Source: Monosporascus cannonballus (Eukaryota; Ascomycota; Sordariomycetes; Xylariales). Taken from it: a DNA stretch of 64,000 bases. Of the stretch, positions 1 through 13,349 are shown one piece after another. The stretch lies in contig QJNS01000748.1 of the NCBI GenBank assembly GCA_004154925.1, positions 62,001 through 126,000 on the forward strand, given 5' to 3'. The number at the start of each line of letters is the position of its first letter. The first letter of the stretch is position 1. The position numbers and the translations under genes are program-made. A model generated the notes under the pieces. It did not search any database. It was not told where the DNA came from and saw nothing but the letters and a program-made list of their open reading frames with translations.

Positions 1-816
1 TTATTAAATAATTTATTATAAATCATTTATAAAAAATAATTGTTTTAACAATATTTGAAAGTTATATATGAAATTAAGACGCTTTTAAATTTAAATTACA
101 ATAATTTATTAAAGACTTATCTACTCTTTTTTTAATATATATAATATATTTTAAAACCGAAATTGGGGTTTTAAAAAATTCGTATTTATTAATCTAGTAA
201 ATAATTAATATTCTTTTAAGCGATAAAGACTTCATCGAAAATATTGTATATATTTTGTTCTGTTATTCAGAAATATTACAATATTATTTAAATAATAACG
301 TATACTTAATATATGAAGCCAGTGCAATCTTTATATATATATACTTAAAAGATCATAAAAATATTAATAAATTTGAAAAATATTATGATATATTTAAATT
401 AAATATATTCTTTTCGAAAAAGAGTATTTTATATATCCTTTTTTAACCTGTATTCGATATTATAAATGTTTTAAATTTGATCTGAAAGCATTTTAACAGA
501 TTTTAATTAATTTATACTTTTAAAAATTAACGATTAAAAAGTATTTTCAAGGGTTTTTTTTCGAAATATACGTTTTAGAAATTCTTTAAATATTTAATTA
601 ATTATATAATTTGCGAAATATTTTTTTATAGAACTCGAAGATATTACGATTATTATCAAACTTAATAAAGTTAACAATATAAGCCGATTTGCCGGCAAAT
701 ATAAAGTTTATTAAATTTTCGCCGTCGATTTGTTTAAATTTCGGTAAATATATTTATATTTTATAATTATTAGTAATATATTTTATTTAGTTTTAATTAA
801 GATAATAATGAAATAA
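1..816. other. AT-rich RIP-like flank, no gene seen
   Basis: Very AT-rich sequence with stops in all frames; the longest open frame (about 63 codons near position 255) is low-complexity F/I/K/N/Y and matches nothing I know. It ends in AATAA, the left target-site duplication of the next element. Confidence 0.7.
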
Positions 817-1226
817 TATAACGGCTAAGAGTTTAACCAACTATTAAACCTTAGTCGTACGGGTTTATATTGGCAGAAGCATCGTGGAACTCTATAATAA
901 TAAGATAACTTAGTTACATTTCTTAATATCAAAGATGCAAAAGTTGTATTACAAACGATTAATATTAATAAATATTACAAACTAAAGTTATTTAAATTAT
1001 AAAAAACAATAAACGTATATATTTTCGTTTTAGCTTAAGATGTTTAAGCGGTTTAAACCCTTAAGCTCGTTAAATCTTTTAAGCTTTTTCGCCGGCTGAA
1101 AGAGCTTAAGGCGCTTGGCACATTAAGACCTTTAAGCTAATTACGTAATATCTTAGCAGGGGTCGGGTTAGTCTTTTTCGTACGCCCGACTATCCGTCAA
1201 AAAGCCAAGACCGTTAGGTTATCACA
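817..1226 (-). repeat. 3' LTR of Gypsy copy 1
   Basis: Starts TATAACGGC on the plus strand (a TG end mutated to TA) and ends in CA. It aligns over its whole length with 7303-7714, differing mainly by C/T and G/A. It is the 3' LTR because gag-pol runs on the minus strand. Confidence 0.9.
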
Positions 1227-1278
1227 CGATTTCTCCCCTTCTAGGATCTTTATCTCTAAAGACCAAATTATTTGTTTA

Positions 1279-1880
1279 TTGGTCCTGGTACATAACCTTT
1301 CTTTCTTTATATTCGTTATATCGAGTCGTATTAAAAACTCTTATTTTCGCAAACATATTAACGCTTTTATTCTTTTAAAACGTATTAAACGTTTTAATTT
1401 TAAAATATTTTCTTATTTTCGTTATAAAAAAGATGTAAAATACAAAGTTGCTCGAGGTTCCGTAAAATATACGCGTTATATTTATCATAACGGTTCCTAT
1501 AATATTTTCGGCCCTTTAAAAGTTAAATATCAAAAACTTCTAGATAAAAAGAATCGTTTAAAACGCGAAAAAAATCAAATTCGCGAAATATTACAAACAG
1601 CTATTAATAAGTTAAACCGTTCGCAAAAACAAAGACGGCTGCTCCGTCGTCGTAACCTCAAAATATTACGTTAAGGTATTAAGAGTACGGAAATTATCAA
1701 GGTATTTAAATATTTCTTTTAAAAAAACAAAAATAATTAAAGGCTGTTATTACAGTTATCACGTTAACGCAGGCTGCGGCCAACTGGCCCGATATCCCGG
1801 CTACTAATTGATCAATTATTAACTAAGACGCGCCTGTTGTTATAAATAAAAGTTCTTTAATAAGCGTTAAATACCAATAA
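1279..1880 (+). pseudogene. Antisense accessory ORF: Cys6 cluster plus coiled coil
   Basis: This reading frame runs opposite to gag-pol, directly inside the 3' LTR. Residues 46, 49, 55, 64, 67 and 74 of the frame opened at 1279 are Tyr with spacing x2-x5-x8-x2-x6. The sister copy at 46736 has Cys at three of the matching places, so these are probably Cys codons changed to Tyr by G-to-A mutation. A lysine/arginine/glutamate-rich stretch (about residues 80-131), likely a coiled coil, follows and ends at a stop at 1672-1674. After a frameshift the C-terminal part (about 1740-1880) contains the segment AANWPDIPA shared with copy 4. The first codon is TTG; a mutated ATG upstream is possible. Similar antisense ORFs are known in some fungal Gypsy elements (for example brtn of Botrytis Boty, as I recall). 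The function is unknown. Confidence 0.72.
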
Positions 1881-1899
1881 ATTTTTAGCAAATTCTTAA

Positions 1900-4800
1900 A
1901 TATTTTTGGAATCTGAATACTTTTCCTACTTAATTAGGTACTAAGTAAGTCCGTCTTATTTCCACATATCGAAGATTTTTTTATCTCATATTGTTTATTT
2001 TCTATTTTTACGTCGTTTTATGCCGTATGTACCTTAATCATATCCGCTGTTAATTCGAATAAGAAAACGTAAAAAATTAAAAAAACTTTAATATTTAATA
2101 AATATTCCAATTTGTAATTATTTTCTGATATTTCTTTTAGCGATTTTATATAGACCGATATATTTAAAATCGAGCTTTTTGCTAGGTTGTTTTATTTAAA
2201 TGTTTTTAATAATAAAACCATTTTCCCTTTTTCGAAAATTAATCCTTTTAACTTTTCTGGTTATAATATTTGTTTATCTAAATACGTACAAATTCCAGTT
2301 TTATTTTTATTTTTTCAATATAATTATCGTAATTATTTTAACATAAGAATTACTTTAATATTAATTAAATAGTTGTCGCATACTTTTTTATAAATTTCTA
2401 AAATAAAACCAAAATTTACGTTCGCAAATATTATCCTAATATTTTCGTAATTACTGAGATTATAAGATAATTAAATAATAGGTAATTTTTTAATTTAATT
2501 ATTTTATTTATAATTAAGATAATATCGTAAATAAATTTCTTAAGTTTAGTTTGTTCGTTTATTTATTTATCTGTTTAAAATTTGAAAGCATTAAATAATT
2601 TAGCGTTTAGGCCGATCTCTATTATTAGGCCTTGCTAAAATTTAGACACGAATATCGAGCCTTTATTTAAAATACTTTCCATTAATAATTTGTATTTGCT
2701 ACAAATAAATTTACAAAAATATATATTATTTGTTCGACGTTTGTATTCTTATAATATAATAAAAAATAAGAAAATTTTGTAAATCGGTCGATAATTACGA
2801 AAGTATTATCGTAATATATTTCTGTAGCTAAATCTTTTAATATAAGAAATTTGGTAATAAAATCGAATGTAACCGAATATTATGGTCGTTTTATAGCTGG
2901 TAATAGCTGTAATTTTCCGTATAGCTTATGTCATCGAGTTTTTGTTCTGGTGCAAATATCCTATTACCGTATATTTTTTTTGTACCGTTAATTTTATTTT
3001 AAAAAAGGTATATATGCGCTAAAACAGTTTTAAAGTTTTGTGAATTCCTAGATGCCCATATAATTAATATTCGTATATGTTTCGTATTAAATCTTTCTGG
3101 TATTTTTCTGAAACTTATATTTTATTTGTCCTTTGGTTTTTCGAGACACCGTTATTATACTGCTAGACTTTCTAATATATATCAAAGGGTATTACTCGGA
3201 TTGTCGTAATCTGTTGTAGGCGTAAATATTTTTTATAGTAATATCGAAAATTATATAGCTAATTTTAACTAATTTTTCTTTAAAGTCCGGTTACTTGCTT
3301 AAGATATTTGCTTTGCCATTCTTTAAGCCTTTATTATAAATAACAATGAAGTCGAAGTTCGCTAATTCTTTCGCGTAATAAAATTATTATCCTATAAGTT
3401 TCTTAATTATAATAAATCGGGCAAAATTTTGATAATCCGTATAGACCTTAATCTGGTGCAAGCTTCCCTTTAGGAAATGCCTAAACTTTTAAAAGGCCAT
3501 AATAATAGCTATAAATCTTTTATTTAGAATATCGTATTTAAATTCAGCTTATTTAATTTATACGAAAAAATTATAATAAGGTATAATTTACCTTATTTCA
3601 TTATCTAATTATTACGTTTAATACGTAATTCGAAATATCGGTTTTTAATTTAACGGGGCGGTTTAGATCGTACATAATTAGTACTGGTTCGTTAGTAATC
3701 GTATTCTTAATTTTTTAAAACGTTTTTTCCATATCTAGGATTTATTTAAAATTATTTTTTCGTAAAGTTCGTTAGAATTATAATTATTTTATTAAAGTTT
3801 CGAATAAATTTCCTGTAATAATTGGCGAATTTCAGGAATTCTTATTATTTTAACCGTAATTAACGTCTGCTATTTTATAACTGTAGTAATGTTCTTAGAG
3901 CTTATCCTGATATATTCTAAAGTAATAATATATCCCAGATATTCTATTTTTTATACGTAAAATTAATGTTTTCTGGGTTAATAAATAATCTTACGTCGTA
4001 TAAAATTTAAAAAATTTTATGAACGTATGTTATATATGCTTTTTCTGTTTCCAAAAAAAATAAAAATATTGTCGAAATAACAAATAACGAAAATATCGAG
4101 AGATTTTCGTAACGTATAATTAATTATTCGTTAGAAGGTTATTAGTACGTTCATAAGTCCTATTAATGTAACCAAATACTTAAATAATCTGTATTTCGTC
4201 CTAAAAGCCGTTTTTTATTCGTATCTTTTTTTAATTTTAATAAAATTATATCCATTTTTAAAATCGAATATTATGAACTATTTAGCTCTGTAACGTCGGT
4301 TTTTAATTTTTATAATTAGACGTAATAATATTGGATTTTTAATAATAATATCGTTTAATTGTCGATAATTAATTATAAGTCGCAAGTTTTCGTTTTTTTT
4401 CGATACGAAAAATATAAGATATCCTACTGGTAATTTCGAAGGTCGAATTTATTTTTTCTGTAATCGATTTTCCAGGTATTCTTTAAGAATACGTAATTCG
4501 TTTCCGCTAAGGTTGTAAATAAGATAAAATTTCGTCGAAGATCTTTTTTTAAGAATTATTTTATAATTTTATTTGCTATGTTCTAATAATTTCATATTAA
4601 GCTTTTTTGAAAAATTTACTCGTATTTGTAATATTATAATAATATATTGGTTAAATTTTCTCATTTTTGAGGTTATTAATTTAGATCGTTATTTAGTTGC
4701 TTTAATTTCGTTTTAATAATAGTAACGATACGTTGTATATTTTTTAATACTTATAGTTTTTCTTATATTTTGTCTCTTTGGATAATAACGTTTCTGTCGT

Positions 4801-7290
4801 ATCCTTATGCCTATATTCGTCGCCATTTTCGATCGAATATTAAGATCTTAATTCTTTTTCTTATCCGTTAATAGGGTATATAATAAACGTTATCTCGCTA
4901 ATTCTTTTATTAATTAATATTCTACATTAATATATCTATAATAATTCTAAGATTATATCGTAATTTTTAAATAGAACGATATTGAAATTAATTATTTAAT
5001 ATCGTCCTTTGATAAAAATTTTGAAGTAATTAATATCGCGTATATTTTTCCCGTTATTATAAGCGAATTCCTAACTTTTGGCATTCGTCGTTATAAAGGG
5101 GTTTAATTTGTATTTTTTTATAGTAATTTAAGCTTATTAACTATATTTGATGTAATATAATTTCTGCCTAAAGCTCCGTAATTTATTATTGCGATATACC
5201 AATACGTTCCGATTCGTATATCCAAAGTAATAAGGTTATTAACGGCTTTTATCTTTACGTTTAAAGCCTTTTTTAGGAATTTCATTTAATTTCTTTATAT
5301 TTCGTTATTCTGCGGCTTTTTTATACGTAATTTGTTTCTTTTAATTCCTATTCGAATTTATTAAGCCTTATTTATACTTTTGTATTTAGCACGTTAAGCT
5401 GCTGTATTTATCGTTATTGCCGGCATATTATTCCTTCGAACTATATTAGTTATTCTTATTTCTGCTATAATTTAGTCCCTTATTAAGTTATTTGTTTTCT
5501 TATATTTTTAATTGTATTTTATTATACGTCGTACTAATCATCGTTTTAAAGCTTTTTTATAAATTAACGTATTTTTTACTAATATTTTTATAAGGGTTTA
5601 TAATAAATATTAATTAAAAGTAAAGATTTATAATAATTCTTGAATAATATTCTTATTATATGCTGAATTAATAATTTTTCTGTTTAAGAGTTATAATATT
5701 AATAATAACAAAAAAGGTTTTTTATAAGTATTATTTTTTTCGAGCCAGTTTTTTATTTCGACCAGTTATTAAATATCTCCTAGGGCGATAAATCGAAAAT
5801 ATCGACATTATTATTTATCGTTTTTGTTATCTCCGATTCGGTTTAAAAAATCGAATCCCTTATAGTATATACGGGTAATATATCTGTAGATATATTATTT
5901 TTATTTTTCGAAATCGGAACCTTTTCGTCGTTGACAATATATAGCATATATTTTACCGTATCGATCAGGGGTTTCGGATCAAATTTCATTTATCTAATCC
6001 TGGTATTTACGTAATTATCCTTATAATGCTTTTTATTATATTTGCGATATTTGTTAAGCCAGTTTCCTGGCTTTTCGCATTCCTTGCTGAACTTTTCGCC
6101 ATAGAGAGCCTGATACGTACTTAGGCCGAATTATGTTAATAAATTTGCTTCCGTTTTTCTAATTTTCTTTGGATTGTTTATTAAGTACTAGTTTTTAATT
6201 ATCTTAACGGGGTCTTTTAAGTATTTTATATCATACTACCTTATGCCCTATCTTATTACAATTACAATATTTGATCTGGCTCCAGTTTTATAAGTGGCTC
6301 CTAGTTTTATAAGTTCTAGTTCCGTGCCGTAAAAAGTGTTACCTCGTCGAAAAGCGCTGATATTAACCGTATATCGGGGCTTGTTATTATCTCTTTTCTT
6401 TTAGTACCTTTAGTACGCCAGGCGTATTATCGATCGTTAATCTTAACTGCTATAGCGATATAATCCGATAAATAATTAGGCCGATTAAATTTAAGAAACG
6501 TTTCTTATATTTCTTGTTTTAGGTCGTCGAAAAACTTAATTATTAATACTTTTTGTTTTTAATTTAAATTAAAAGCTAATTAAATTAACACATTACCGTA
6601 ATTAAATATTAATCTTTTTTATTATAATTATTAAATTTATATTTCGGCTTTTATTTTTTTGTTTATTATTCCGAAAAGTTTTGTTCATATTTATTTAAAT
6701 TATTTATAATTGTTATATATTTATATTACTTCCGGGTTTCGTTCTTTAATTAATAAAATAACGTACTTTTTTTTATTACGGATTCGAATTAAATAATCGT
6801 ATTTTTATTAAGTTATTTAATTGCGAATTTAATTTATATAAGATGTATAATTAATTAAATAAGAAAATATTTAAAAGAGGTTTGGTATTAAATTAAAAAT
6901 AATTATAATTTGATCGATATTCTCTAGAAAAATCCTGGCTTAAAAGACTTAAAACCTTTTTCTGGTTTTTAGTAAAATATAACTAAATAACCTAATTTTG
7001 TTAAAAAGATTTTTCAATTTCGGGAGCCTTTTTTTCTTAAGCTTTTTATAGGCGGCTTAAAAGGACGTCGTAAGATTATTATTGTTTTTTAAGCTAAATA
7101 ATGTGTCCGTTTATGGTATCTAGATGTCGAAAAACTTCTTCGCGAAAAAGGCGAAGTTTTTCCTTTTTCTCCTCGGATTCTATTTTAATGTCCGGGTTAT
7201 TAAAAACCTGATAAATGGGTTATTCGGGTTACTTGCTAATAAATATAATATCGGCGATATTGCTTAAAATCTAACAATAAAATTAAACAA
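1900..7290 (-). pseudogene. gag-pol relic of Gypsy copy 1
   Basis: Read on the minus strand, the region near the 5' LTR gives gag with a zinc knuckle at 6228-6269. Its pattern is C-x2-C-x4-H-x4-C, with first and last Cys now Tyr and a TGA inside. Further in, a reverse transcriptase core reads DIFVICYFDN around 4068-4100, corresponding to the YxDD active site with the last Asp changed to Asn. Upstream of it, ITF and INY match the usual ITFQ..IN.VL stretch of Gypsy reverse transcriptases. No frame stays open for more than a few dozen codons. RNase H and integrase must lie between about 1,900 and 3,700, but I did not locate clean motifs there. Ends are approximate. Confidence 0.82.
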
Positions 7291-7302
7291 AAACCTATAA
7301 AG

Positions 7303-7714
7303 TATAACAGCTAAGGGTTTAATTAATTATTAAACTTTAATTATACGGGTTTATATTAATAAAAAATATTGTAAAACTATAAGATAATAAAATAATTTAA
7401 TTATATTTTTTAATATTAAAGGGACAAAAATCGAATAATAAATTATTAATATTAACAAATATTATAAGTTAAAAATAATTTAAATTATGGAAAATAATAA
7501 ATATATATATTTTCGTTTTAGTTTAAAATGCTTAAATAGCTTGAACTCTTAAGCTTATTAAGATTTTTAAGCTCCTTCGCCGGCTTAAAAAGCTTAAGGG
7601 GTTTGACATTTTGAAACCTTTGAGCTAATTACGTAAAATCTTGGCGGGGATCGGGTTGGTCTTTTTCGTGGGCCCGACCGTTCGTTAAGAAGCCAAGACC
7701 GTTAGGTCATAACA
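7303..7714 (-). repeat. 5' LTR of Gypsy copy 1
   Basis: Partner of 817-1226. Begins TATAACAGC and ends ATAACA on the plus strand, immediately followed by the duplication AATAA. On the coding strand it begins TGTTATGACC, nearly the same as the LTR start of the nested element at 34803 (TGTTACGACC). Confidence 0.9.
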
Positions 7715-7719
7715 AATAA

Positions 7720-8137
7720 GCGCCGAACAGTTACGGCAGATTATAAAATAAAAATACCGAAATTACCGAATATTTTAATAAATATTTGTTATTTTTATTT
7801 TAATGTTAAAAACCTTATATTTAATAAAGGATATATTAAGCTTCATTAACTTAAATATATAAATAAAAACTGAATAAAAATTATATTTTTTTATAAACTA
7901 TTTATTATATTTATTTATTTTTATTTTCGTATATAAGTTTATTTATATAATAATTATTTTTTATAATAACAATGAAATTTTTAATAATAATTTTATACCG
8001 ATTATAAGATATGATTTAGCCGAAATAAATTAAATATATATTTTTATTTCGGCGGTATTTTTCCGATTAATTCGAATCATCGAAAACGGCAAAATTTTAT
8101 ATATCGGTAAATTGCTTTTTAGTTTTCGTACGGTCGT
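7720..8137. other. AT-rich spacer, no gene seen
   Basis: RIP-like sequence between the end of Gypsy copy 1 and the solo LTR. No frame or repeat is recognisable. Confidence 0.6.
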
Positions 8138-8142
8138 TTTTC

Positions 8143-8345
8143 TATGAAAATACAGCCCCTATGAGAATGAGACTGGTAGTCGACCAGCCACCGATCAGCC
8201 ACCGATCCACTTACTAGTATAAATCCACTATCTGACGGCTAATGGGAAACGCCAGATGGAAGTAACCTAATACACTTCTTAGAATCTGCTCTACGGCTGG
8301 TCGGAGATCAACTCACTCCAGCTCACAGCTGTCCATTATCTTACA
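8143..8345. repeat. Probable solo LTR with ordinary GC, TSD TTTTC
   Basis: A 203 bp patch of near-normal GC inside a very AT-rich block. It is flanked on both sides by TTTTC (8138-8142 and 8346-8350), begins TATG (a plausible mutated TG end) and ends TTACA. It contains a short tandem CAGCCACCGAT motif. No internal coding region accompanies it, so a solo LTR left by LTR-LTR recombination is the simplest reading. A short TIR element is the alternative, since CGACCAGCC recurs inverted near both ends. The T-rich duplication makes a chance match less unlikely. Confidence 0.55.
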
Positions 8346-8350
8346 TTTTC

Positions 8351-9755
8351 GATTAATTTCTTTTGCGTTTTGACTTATAATTAAAATTAATATATTTTTA
8401 TAGTTGTAACAAAATAAAATATAATTCTTTTTACGGTGTCTAATGATTTTTTAAATTGAGTAAACTTATTACTATTAATATTTATTTGGTAATAAAAAGA
8501 TTTTTTATAAAAATGTATTTTTTTCTTTTAGTTCATGCGGATATTTTTAATTAAAATTTTTAATTAAGCTTTTATTTTAAAATACGTTTAAGTACGTTCG
8601 TTTTTTTGTTTAGTATTTTAGCTCCAGTATTTAACAGTCTATAGGTAATTAATTATTATAATTATATTAAACGGGGGTTTAAAATATTTTGTGTTTAAGT
8701 ATTTAAATTTTAAAAGAGTTTTTAATTTATAATCAAAATTATATATTAATTTAAAATAATTTTAAATTAAAGTGTACATTTTCGATTTTAAGTAAATAAA
8801 CTTCTCAGATTATAAAAAAAACATATTAATAATTTATTATCTTATTTTAATTTTCCGAAAATATTTCGAAAAATTCGATTTATATATTTAAGATCGGAGT
8901 ACTCTTTTTTTATAAAATATTATAAGGTTTTGAAAATAATCTTTTTGGTTATTTTTTATATATTATCACAATAGAATTATTATTTTAATTATGAAGCGCT
9001 CATTATTTTATATCGCTTAATAAATATATTCCGTTTAAGAATATAAACCTTTTAATAGTACTAGTTTTAATAATATTTATAATTTAATTCTTTTATTTTT
9101 ATATCTAGAACCGTTTGTTAAAGAATTATTTAAATTGGTTTAGTAATTTCGAATATTTTTGTGTAATTTGTTAATTATATTAAGTCCTAATAATATCGAT
9201 CAAACGATTACGTTTTTATCGGCTACGTTTTGTTTATTCGGCGAAGACTTTGTGTTTTTTTTGAATATAATATTTTTTATTTTATTTTAAAGTATAATCC
9301 TAGAAATTTATCTTTAAAAATATACTAGATATATAATTAATAACTTAAGCCCCGTGGCTTCAGAATAAAAATATTGTTGTAATTAATTGTAATTTTTATG
9401 GCCGTTTTATGAGTTTTTTATTATCGATTTTTATAATATTTCCAATGTATTCCGAATGTACGGTAATTCGGGTTTTTTATTGTTTTATATAAAATCGAGT
9501 ATTATAAATTAAACTTCAAAACGCGTTAACTTATTTTAATTAATTATTATATCCTTTAAGAAAATTGAAAAGTTAAAGAAAATAAATATATAAATAAGAT
9601 AATAGCCAAATAGTCGCAAATTTTTCAAAGAAATAAATATATTAATAAGTTTTATTTGAGTTATATGCGTATTCGCTCGAATATGAGATTTGTCATTGTT
9701 TTAAATAGGTAGGTCAGCAACTAGTCGCCGATATTTACCCGTATCTTTCGTGTTC
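8351..9755. other. AT-rich RIP-like stretch, nothing recognised
   Basis: No open frame or repeat match was found by eye. Alignment with the Gypsy clade begins only near 9,760. Confidence 0.55.
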
Positions 9756-11578
9756 TCTTATTTTCTTATAATACGTAAATTGTCGAAATACTATAACGGT
9801 AATTATACTTTTTATTTAAAATAACGCAATTTCATTCGAATTTTTTAATGTATATAAAAACTTATAATAAAATATAATTTAATGTAATTATTTTATTATC
9901 CGATTATTACGTTTAATACGTAATTCGAAATGTTAATTTTTAATTTAAGGAAATATATTAAATTGTATACAATTAATATTAATTCGTTAATAATCGCATT
10001 TTTGGTTTTTAAAACTTTTTAATGTAATATTTATTAACGTTTTTTAATAAAGTTAATTAAAGATATAATAACTTTGCTGAAATTTCGAATAAACTTTCTA
10101 TAATAATTCGTAAATGTGAAAAATATTTGTACTTTTTTAAAAATATTTTTACTATTCGTTATTTCATAATTATGACTATTATTGAGGGTTATTTTAATAT
10201 ATTCTAAACCATTAATATAATATAAATATTATATTTTTATTTATTGAATTAATTCTTTTAGGGTTCCGTAGTAGTTTAAAGTTTTATAAAGCTTAAAAGA
10301 TTTTATTAATGTATTTACGCATATTTTTACGTTTTCGAATATATAAAAATATTATTTAAATAATATATAACAAAAACGTCGAAATATTTCCGTAATATAT
10401 AGTATATTGTTCGTTAAAAAGTAATTACTACGTTTGTAAGATTTATTAACGTAATGAAATATTTTAATAATTTATATTTCATTATAAATTTTATTTTTTA
10501 TTCGTATTGTTTTTTAATTTTTAATAAAGTTATGTTTTGAAAATTAAATATTTTAAATTATTAATTTTCTAACTTCGAGTTTTTATTTTAATAATAAAAA
10601 ATAATAATTTTTGATTTTTAATATTAACATTATTTAACGATCCACAATTAAGTAGAAATCGTAATTTGTTATTTTTTAAATATAAAACTATAATGTATTT
10701 TCTTAGTAATTTCGACGGTTGAATTTATTGTTTTATAATTGAATTTTTCAATATTTTTTAAACGCGCGTAATTCGTTTTTACTGAAATTATAAATAAAGT
10801 AAAATTTTGCAAATAAACCTTTCTAAAAACTATTTCATAATTTCATATATTATGTTTTGGCAACTTCGCATTGAACTTTACTTTATGAAATTATTAATAT
10901 AAATAATATTATAATAATATATAAATTAAGTCTTCTGCCTTTTTAAATTATTAATTAAGTTTTTAATTTTTATTTTAATAATGATAATAATACGTTTTAT
11001 TTTTAATACCTATTTCTTTTTCATATTTTATTTTTTTAAGTAGTAAGATATTTATCGTAGTTTTATACTTATATTTATTATTCTTCTCGGCTAAAAACCA
11101 TGATTTGTTTTTGACATTTGTTTATTAACGAACTATATGAAGAATTTTAAATATCTAGCTTTTTCGTCCATTCAAAATTTATATCAATATATTGATAATC
11201 TTTTCAAATTATATCGTAATTCTTAAATAAAACGATATCGAAATTAACTCTTTAATATTATTTTAAAATAAAGCTTTTAAAATAATTAATTTCGTATTAA
11301 TTATTTTCGTTATTATAAGCAAAATCTAAATTTTAGATATTCGTAATTATATAAAATTTTAATTTATATTTCCAAAATAATTTCAATTTATTAGTAATAT
11401 TTAGTATAATATAATTTCCACTTAAAATTTCGCAATTTATTATTACAATATATTAATACATTCTATTTTGTATTTTCAAAATTGTAAAGTGATTAACGGT
11501 TTTTATTATCCCGTTTAAACTTTTTTTAAGTTTTTTTTTTAATTCTTTTTCGAATTTGTCGAATTTTATTTATATTTC

Positions 11579-11761
11579 TATAGTGGCGCTATATGAAGCT
11601 CTATTATGGAGCACCGGATAAAGGCCGGTACTAAGCAGCATTAGCGTAACGCCTTATATGTGAATGTATATAACTGTATTTTTATTTTCTCTTTTTTTTT
11701 AGCTAGAAAATAAATTCTTATTGGTAATTAATTGCAAATCGTTTAAGTAAAACCTTTTACA
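11579..11761 (+). repeat. 5' LTR of nested chromovirus
   Basis: 183 bp, TATAG...TTTACA, the first dinucleotide a likely mutated TG. It aligns end to end without length change to 18283-18465. Confidence 0.92.
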
Positions 11762-13349
11762 TATTTTTTACCTTATTATTTAGTAAAGCAAAAAATATTC
11801 GAAATTAGATATTAAAACTTTCGAACTTTTTTAAGGGGCCTAGCAAAAGGCCTTTATCGACCCAGAGTTACAAAGGGTATTTAACGTTATAACGGAAATC
11901 TTAATAAATTCGATAACGGCTATAAAGTAGTACATAAGTTATTAGTTTGAAAAAAGCCAAAAAATGTAACCTAATTCCGTAAGCATATAAAAGCGCAATA
12001 TAAGGCAAATAAAAAACTAATATACACAGCTAAATAACTTAAAAACGGTTTAATTATTTAATTATAAATTCGAAATGCAATAACCCTTACGAATATTAAC
12101 TTTTTTTCGATTTAGTAACGATCGGAAACGTAATTAGGCCATTCCGTAAAAACGGTTCGAATAACCGAATTAATAACAGGAGCTAAACGGAAACCGTTAT
12201 TTTGGCTGAAGAAGTTCAACGAGACAAAAAAGAAGTTCCTCGGATAATACGTATTTATAATTTATAAATTCGAAATAAATATGATTTTCGTACAAGAAAT
12301 TCGTAAATAATTTTATGTTATATACGAAAAGTTCGAAACTAATATGTAACAAATAATTATTATTTATTATATTATTAAAAGTTTAAATAATATTTATAAT
12401 TCCGTTAATTTCCTTTACACATAATACGAATAATATAATAATCGGCATAAAAAAGATAATTAAATATTATGGGAACTTAAAAGAAAATAATAATGCGAAA
12501 TTTTTATTATTTTATCTTTTATTCGAAAAAATATTAATAAATACGGAAAAAATTATTTGGATAACGGAAACGAAATTTACGTTTTTAAAAAAAGTATCAA
12601 ATAAAAATTTTACTTAAATTTCAATTTTAATAAACCTTTTTAAAAGTTATAACGAATAAGTAAATAAAGTAAAGGAAATTACCGAACGCCTTAAAAAATA
12701 ACGTAATAAAAAAAACGAATAGTTTTTTAATAATTTAATCGAGCGATAATAATTAAACGAAAAATAACTTAAATAGCGATATAAGCATAACGGGTATTTC
12801 GCCAGTAAAGCGGTAAAAGTAAAAACCTTAAACATTATTTTTAATGCCAAAATAATATATACGATAAGTAATTTTAAAAAAATAAAACGCCCATAAAACA
12901 AAAAACTTTTATCTACGTTATGGGCGTTTTAATTATAAGGCGAACCGTTATACGTTTTTATTAATAAAAAACCGTAAAAAAGAATTAATTCCTTAAGAAC
13001 ATATAAAAACGAAATATCGGAATCCGAAAGCGAAAAAAAAAGTAATTTTAAGTATCGGTACGTTTAAAAACGAAAAACGACTTAAGCTAAAGTAAAGATC
13101 GCAAAATAAAATATGGACGGTGTTTTATTTATTATTAATATATATAGTAATTAAGAAAAATTTGTAAATGTTTTTGTTAATTAAAGATATAAATATTTGT
13201 TATAATATATAAAACGTTTATAAAACGTTTACAGTTATCTCATATTTTAATAAAATTACCCGGATTAAAAAAGGTTAAAAAAAGCCAATAATAATAAAAA
13301 AATATTAAATAGATAATATATATAGAAATAAATATCGACGATTTTAAAA

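Larger units (their letters stand above)
817..7714 (-). mobile_element. Ty3/Gypsy LTR retrotransposon, copy 1, RIP-inactivated
   Basis: A complete 6,898 bp element bounded by LTRs 817-1226 and 7303-7714 and flanked on both sides by the exact duplication AATAA (812-816 and 7715-7719). Gag-pol reads on the minus strand: a CCHC knuckle lies at 6228-6269 and the reverse transcriptase catalytic box at 4068-4079. The 5' LTR is therefore the right one. An extra ORF reads on the plus strand beside the 3' LTR (1279-1880). Every frame is riddled with stops of the C-to-T type. The same clade recurs at about 9,760-20,516, 30072-43581 and 46127-53256, and the nested element 34803-41548 is a close relative. 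Confidence 0.93.

Noticed and set aside
12647..12901. Minus-strand frame with membrane-like composition
   Set aside because: Lies in the gag region of the plus-strand chromovirus; Phe/Leu/Tyr richness is the mirror of a Lys-rich AT-biased sequence.
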